Assembly (NCBI RefSeq): GCF_027497175.1
Contig: NZ_CP114901.1
Location: forward strand, 2,976,001-3,040,000
Source of the DNA: Verrucosispora sp. WMMD573
GTDB lineage: Bacteria > Actinomycetota > Actinomycetes > Mycobacteriales > Micromonosporaceae
Direction: 5' to 3'
Length of the DNA stretch: 64,000 nt
The notes under the pieces were generated by a model, which was given only the letters and a program-made list of their open reading frames with translations, was not told the origin of the DNA and searched no databases. Below, one piece after another: positions 60,118 to 64,000 of the stretch. How positions within the stretch are numbered: position 1 is the stretch's first letter; each line of letters begins with the position of its first letter. Position numbers and translations under genes: made by a program.

Positions 60118-60606
60118 ATGCGGTGTCCGTACTGCCGGCACGCCGACTCCCGGGTGGTCGACTCGCGCGAGGCTGACGACGGCCAGCTGATCCGGCGGCG
60201 GCGATCCTGCCCCGAGTGCGGCAAACGGTTCACCACCGTCGAGGAGGCGGTGCTGGCCGTGGTCAAGCGCAGCGGCGTGACCGAGCCGTTCAGCCGGACG
60301 AAGATCATCGGTGGGGTGCGCAAGGCGTGCCAGGGCCGGCCGGTCGACGAGGATTCGATCGCGCTGCTGGCGCAGCGGGTCGAGGAGACCGTCCGGGCCA
60401 AGGGAGCAGCCGAGATTCCCAGCCACGAGGTGGGACTGGCCATCCTGGGCCCGCTGCGGGACCTGGACGAGGTCGCCTATCTGCGGTTCGCCAGCGTCTA
60501 CCGGTCGTTCGACTCGCTCGCCGATTTTGAACGGGAGATCGAGACGCTACGGGCCGCCGCGCGTGCCCGCGAGGCTGCCGGTGCCGAGCCGGCCAGCGCG
60601 CAGTGA
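60118..60606 (+). CDS. nrdR: Transcriptional repressor NrdR
   Basis: NrdR senses ATP/dATP and represses ribonucleotide reductase genes. The 162-residue protein has the zinc ribbon (Cys3, Cys6, Cys31, Cys34; [10 protein letters not shown] and [13 protein letters not shown]) and the ATP-cone domain ([40 protein letters not shown]). ATG 60118 has GAGGAGG upstream. nrdJ follows after 66 bp, as in streptomycetes and other actinobacteria. Confidence 0.97.
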   Translation: MRCPYCRHADSRVVDSREADDGQLIRRRRSCPECGKRFTTVEEAVLAVVKRSGVTEPFSRTKIIGGVRKACQGRPVDEDSIALLAQRVEETVRAKGAAEIPSHEVGLAILGPLRDLDEVAYLRFASVYRSFDSLADFEREIETLRAAARAREAAGAEPASAQ

Positions 60607-60672
60607 TTTTCCAGCAGTACCAGTGACAGTCGGATCGCGCGGCGAGCCCGCGTGGACGAGGGGGCGGATGAG

Positions 60673-64000
<3,328 letters not shown>

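Noticed and set aside
59880..60672. Possible cobalamin riboswitch controlling nrdJ
   Set aside because: No B12-box-like sequence or suitable long leader between nrdR and nrdJ; a promoter and NrdR-like box precede nrdR instead.

Overview
This is a high-GC actinomycete chromosome segment. Codons end overwhelmingly in G or C, GTG and TTG starts are frequent, and short four-base overlaps (ATGA/GTGA) link genes. Protein similarity and gene order point to the family Micromonosporaceae, most likely Micromonospora or a close relative; this assignment is an inference from recognised families, not from a database search. Much of the backbone matches, as recalled, the Mycobacterium tuberculosis Rv2718c-Rv2746c neighbourhood: pgsA, clgR, pspA, pspM, DUF3046, recA, recX, miaB, a DUF349 protein, an Rv2728c-like protein, miaA, dapF, hflX, lexA, nrdR. 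Accessory blocks are inserted between these genes.

Layout. 1-3.6 kb holds pgsA (its 5' end lies before the window), a CinA-type NMN deamidase, and the envelope-stress set clgR-pspA-pspM. 3.7-11.9 kb is mixed: a very large multicopper-oxidase-fold protein with three fibronectin III domains but degraded copper motifs, a Nei-type DNA glycosylase, a secreted SH3-like protein, a SAM hydrolase coupled to a CPCC protein, and a lipoprotein. 11.9-16.4 kb is the Lhr helicase. 17.1-23.1 kb is a complete Mrp Na+/H+ antiporter operon (A with fused B, C, D, E, F, G). It is followed by two CBS-domain membrane transporters preceded by a probable leaderless leader peptide, and by Spo0M. 26.8-30.0 kb has a LysE exporter and a PNPOx-GNAT fusion, divergent from a MocR regulator. 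30.0-30.9 kb is a gene-free repeat region with a 37-bp minisatellite, next to UdgX. 31.7-35.2 kb carries small membrane ORFs (one apparently frameshifted), an acyl-CoA dehydrogenase, an MFS exporter and DUF3046.

35.2-41.1 kb is recA (interrupted by a 437-residue intein), recX, and rny preceded by three coupled tiny ORFs. 41.2-44.6 kb is the glutamate ABC transporter gluABCD on the minus strand. 44.7-48.0 kb holds selD, an unknown gene and miaB; GTCAC-N6-GTAAC boxes typical of GlnR/AfsQ1 lie on both sides of selD. 48.1-51 kb has a secreted CBM2-pectate lyase and a DUF349 protein. 51.2-57 kb has the Rv2728c-like protein, miaA, dapF, malic enzyme and hflX. 57-64 kb has a secreted or anchored protein with a Gly-rich tail, lexA with two SOS boxes, nrdR with an NrdR-like box, and the B12-dependent ribonucleotide reductase nrdJ. 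nrdJ carries two inteins; the second, and the gene itself, run off the window.

How it fits together. DNA-damage response and nucleotide supply are concentrated here (recA, recX, lexA, nrdR, nrdJ, udgX, nei, lhr), together with envelope stress (clgR, psp), RNA processing (rny, miaA, miaB, hflX) and ion or nitrogen homeostasis (mrp, CBS transporters, glu). The least expected items are the chain of tiny ORFs before rny, the leader peptide plus start-codon hairpin before the CBS transporter, the three inteins in DNA-metabolism genes, the copper-ligand-poor oxidase-fold protein, and the long perfect palindrome flanked by C-rich and G-rich tracts at 53.7-53.9 kb.
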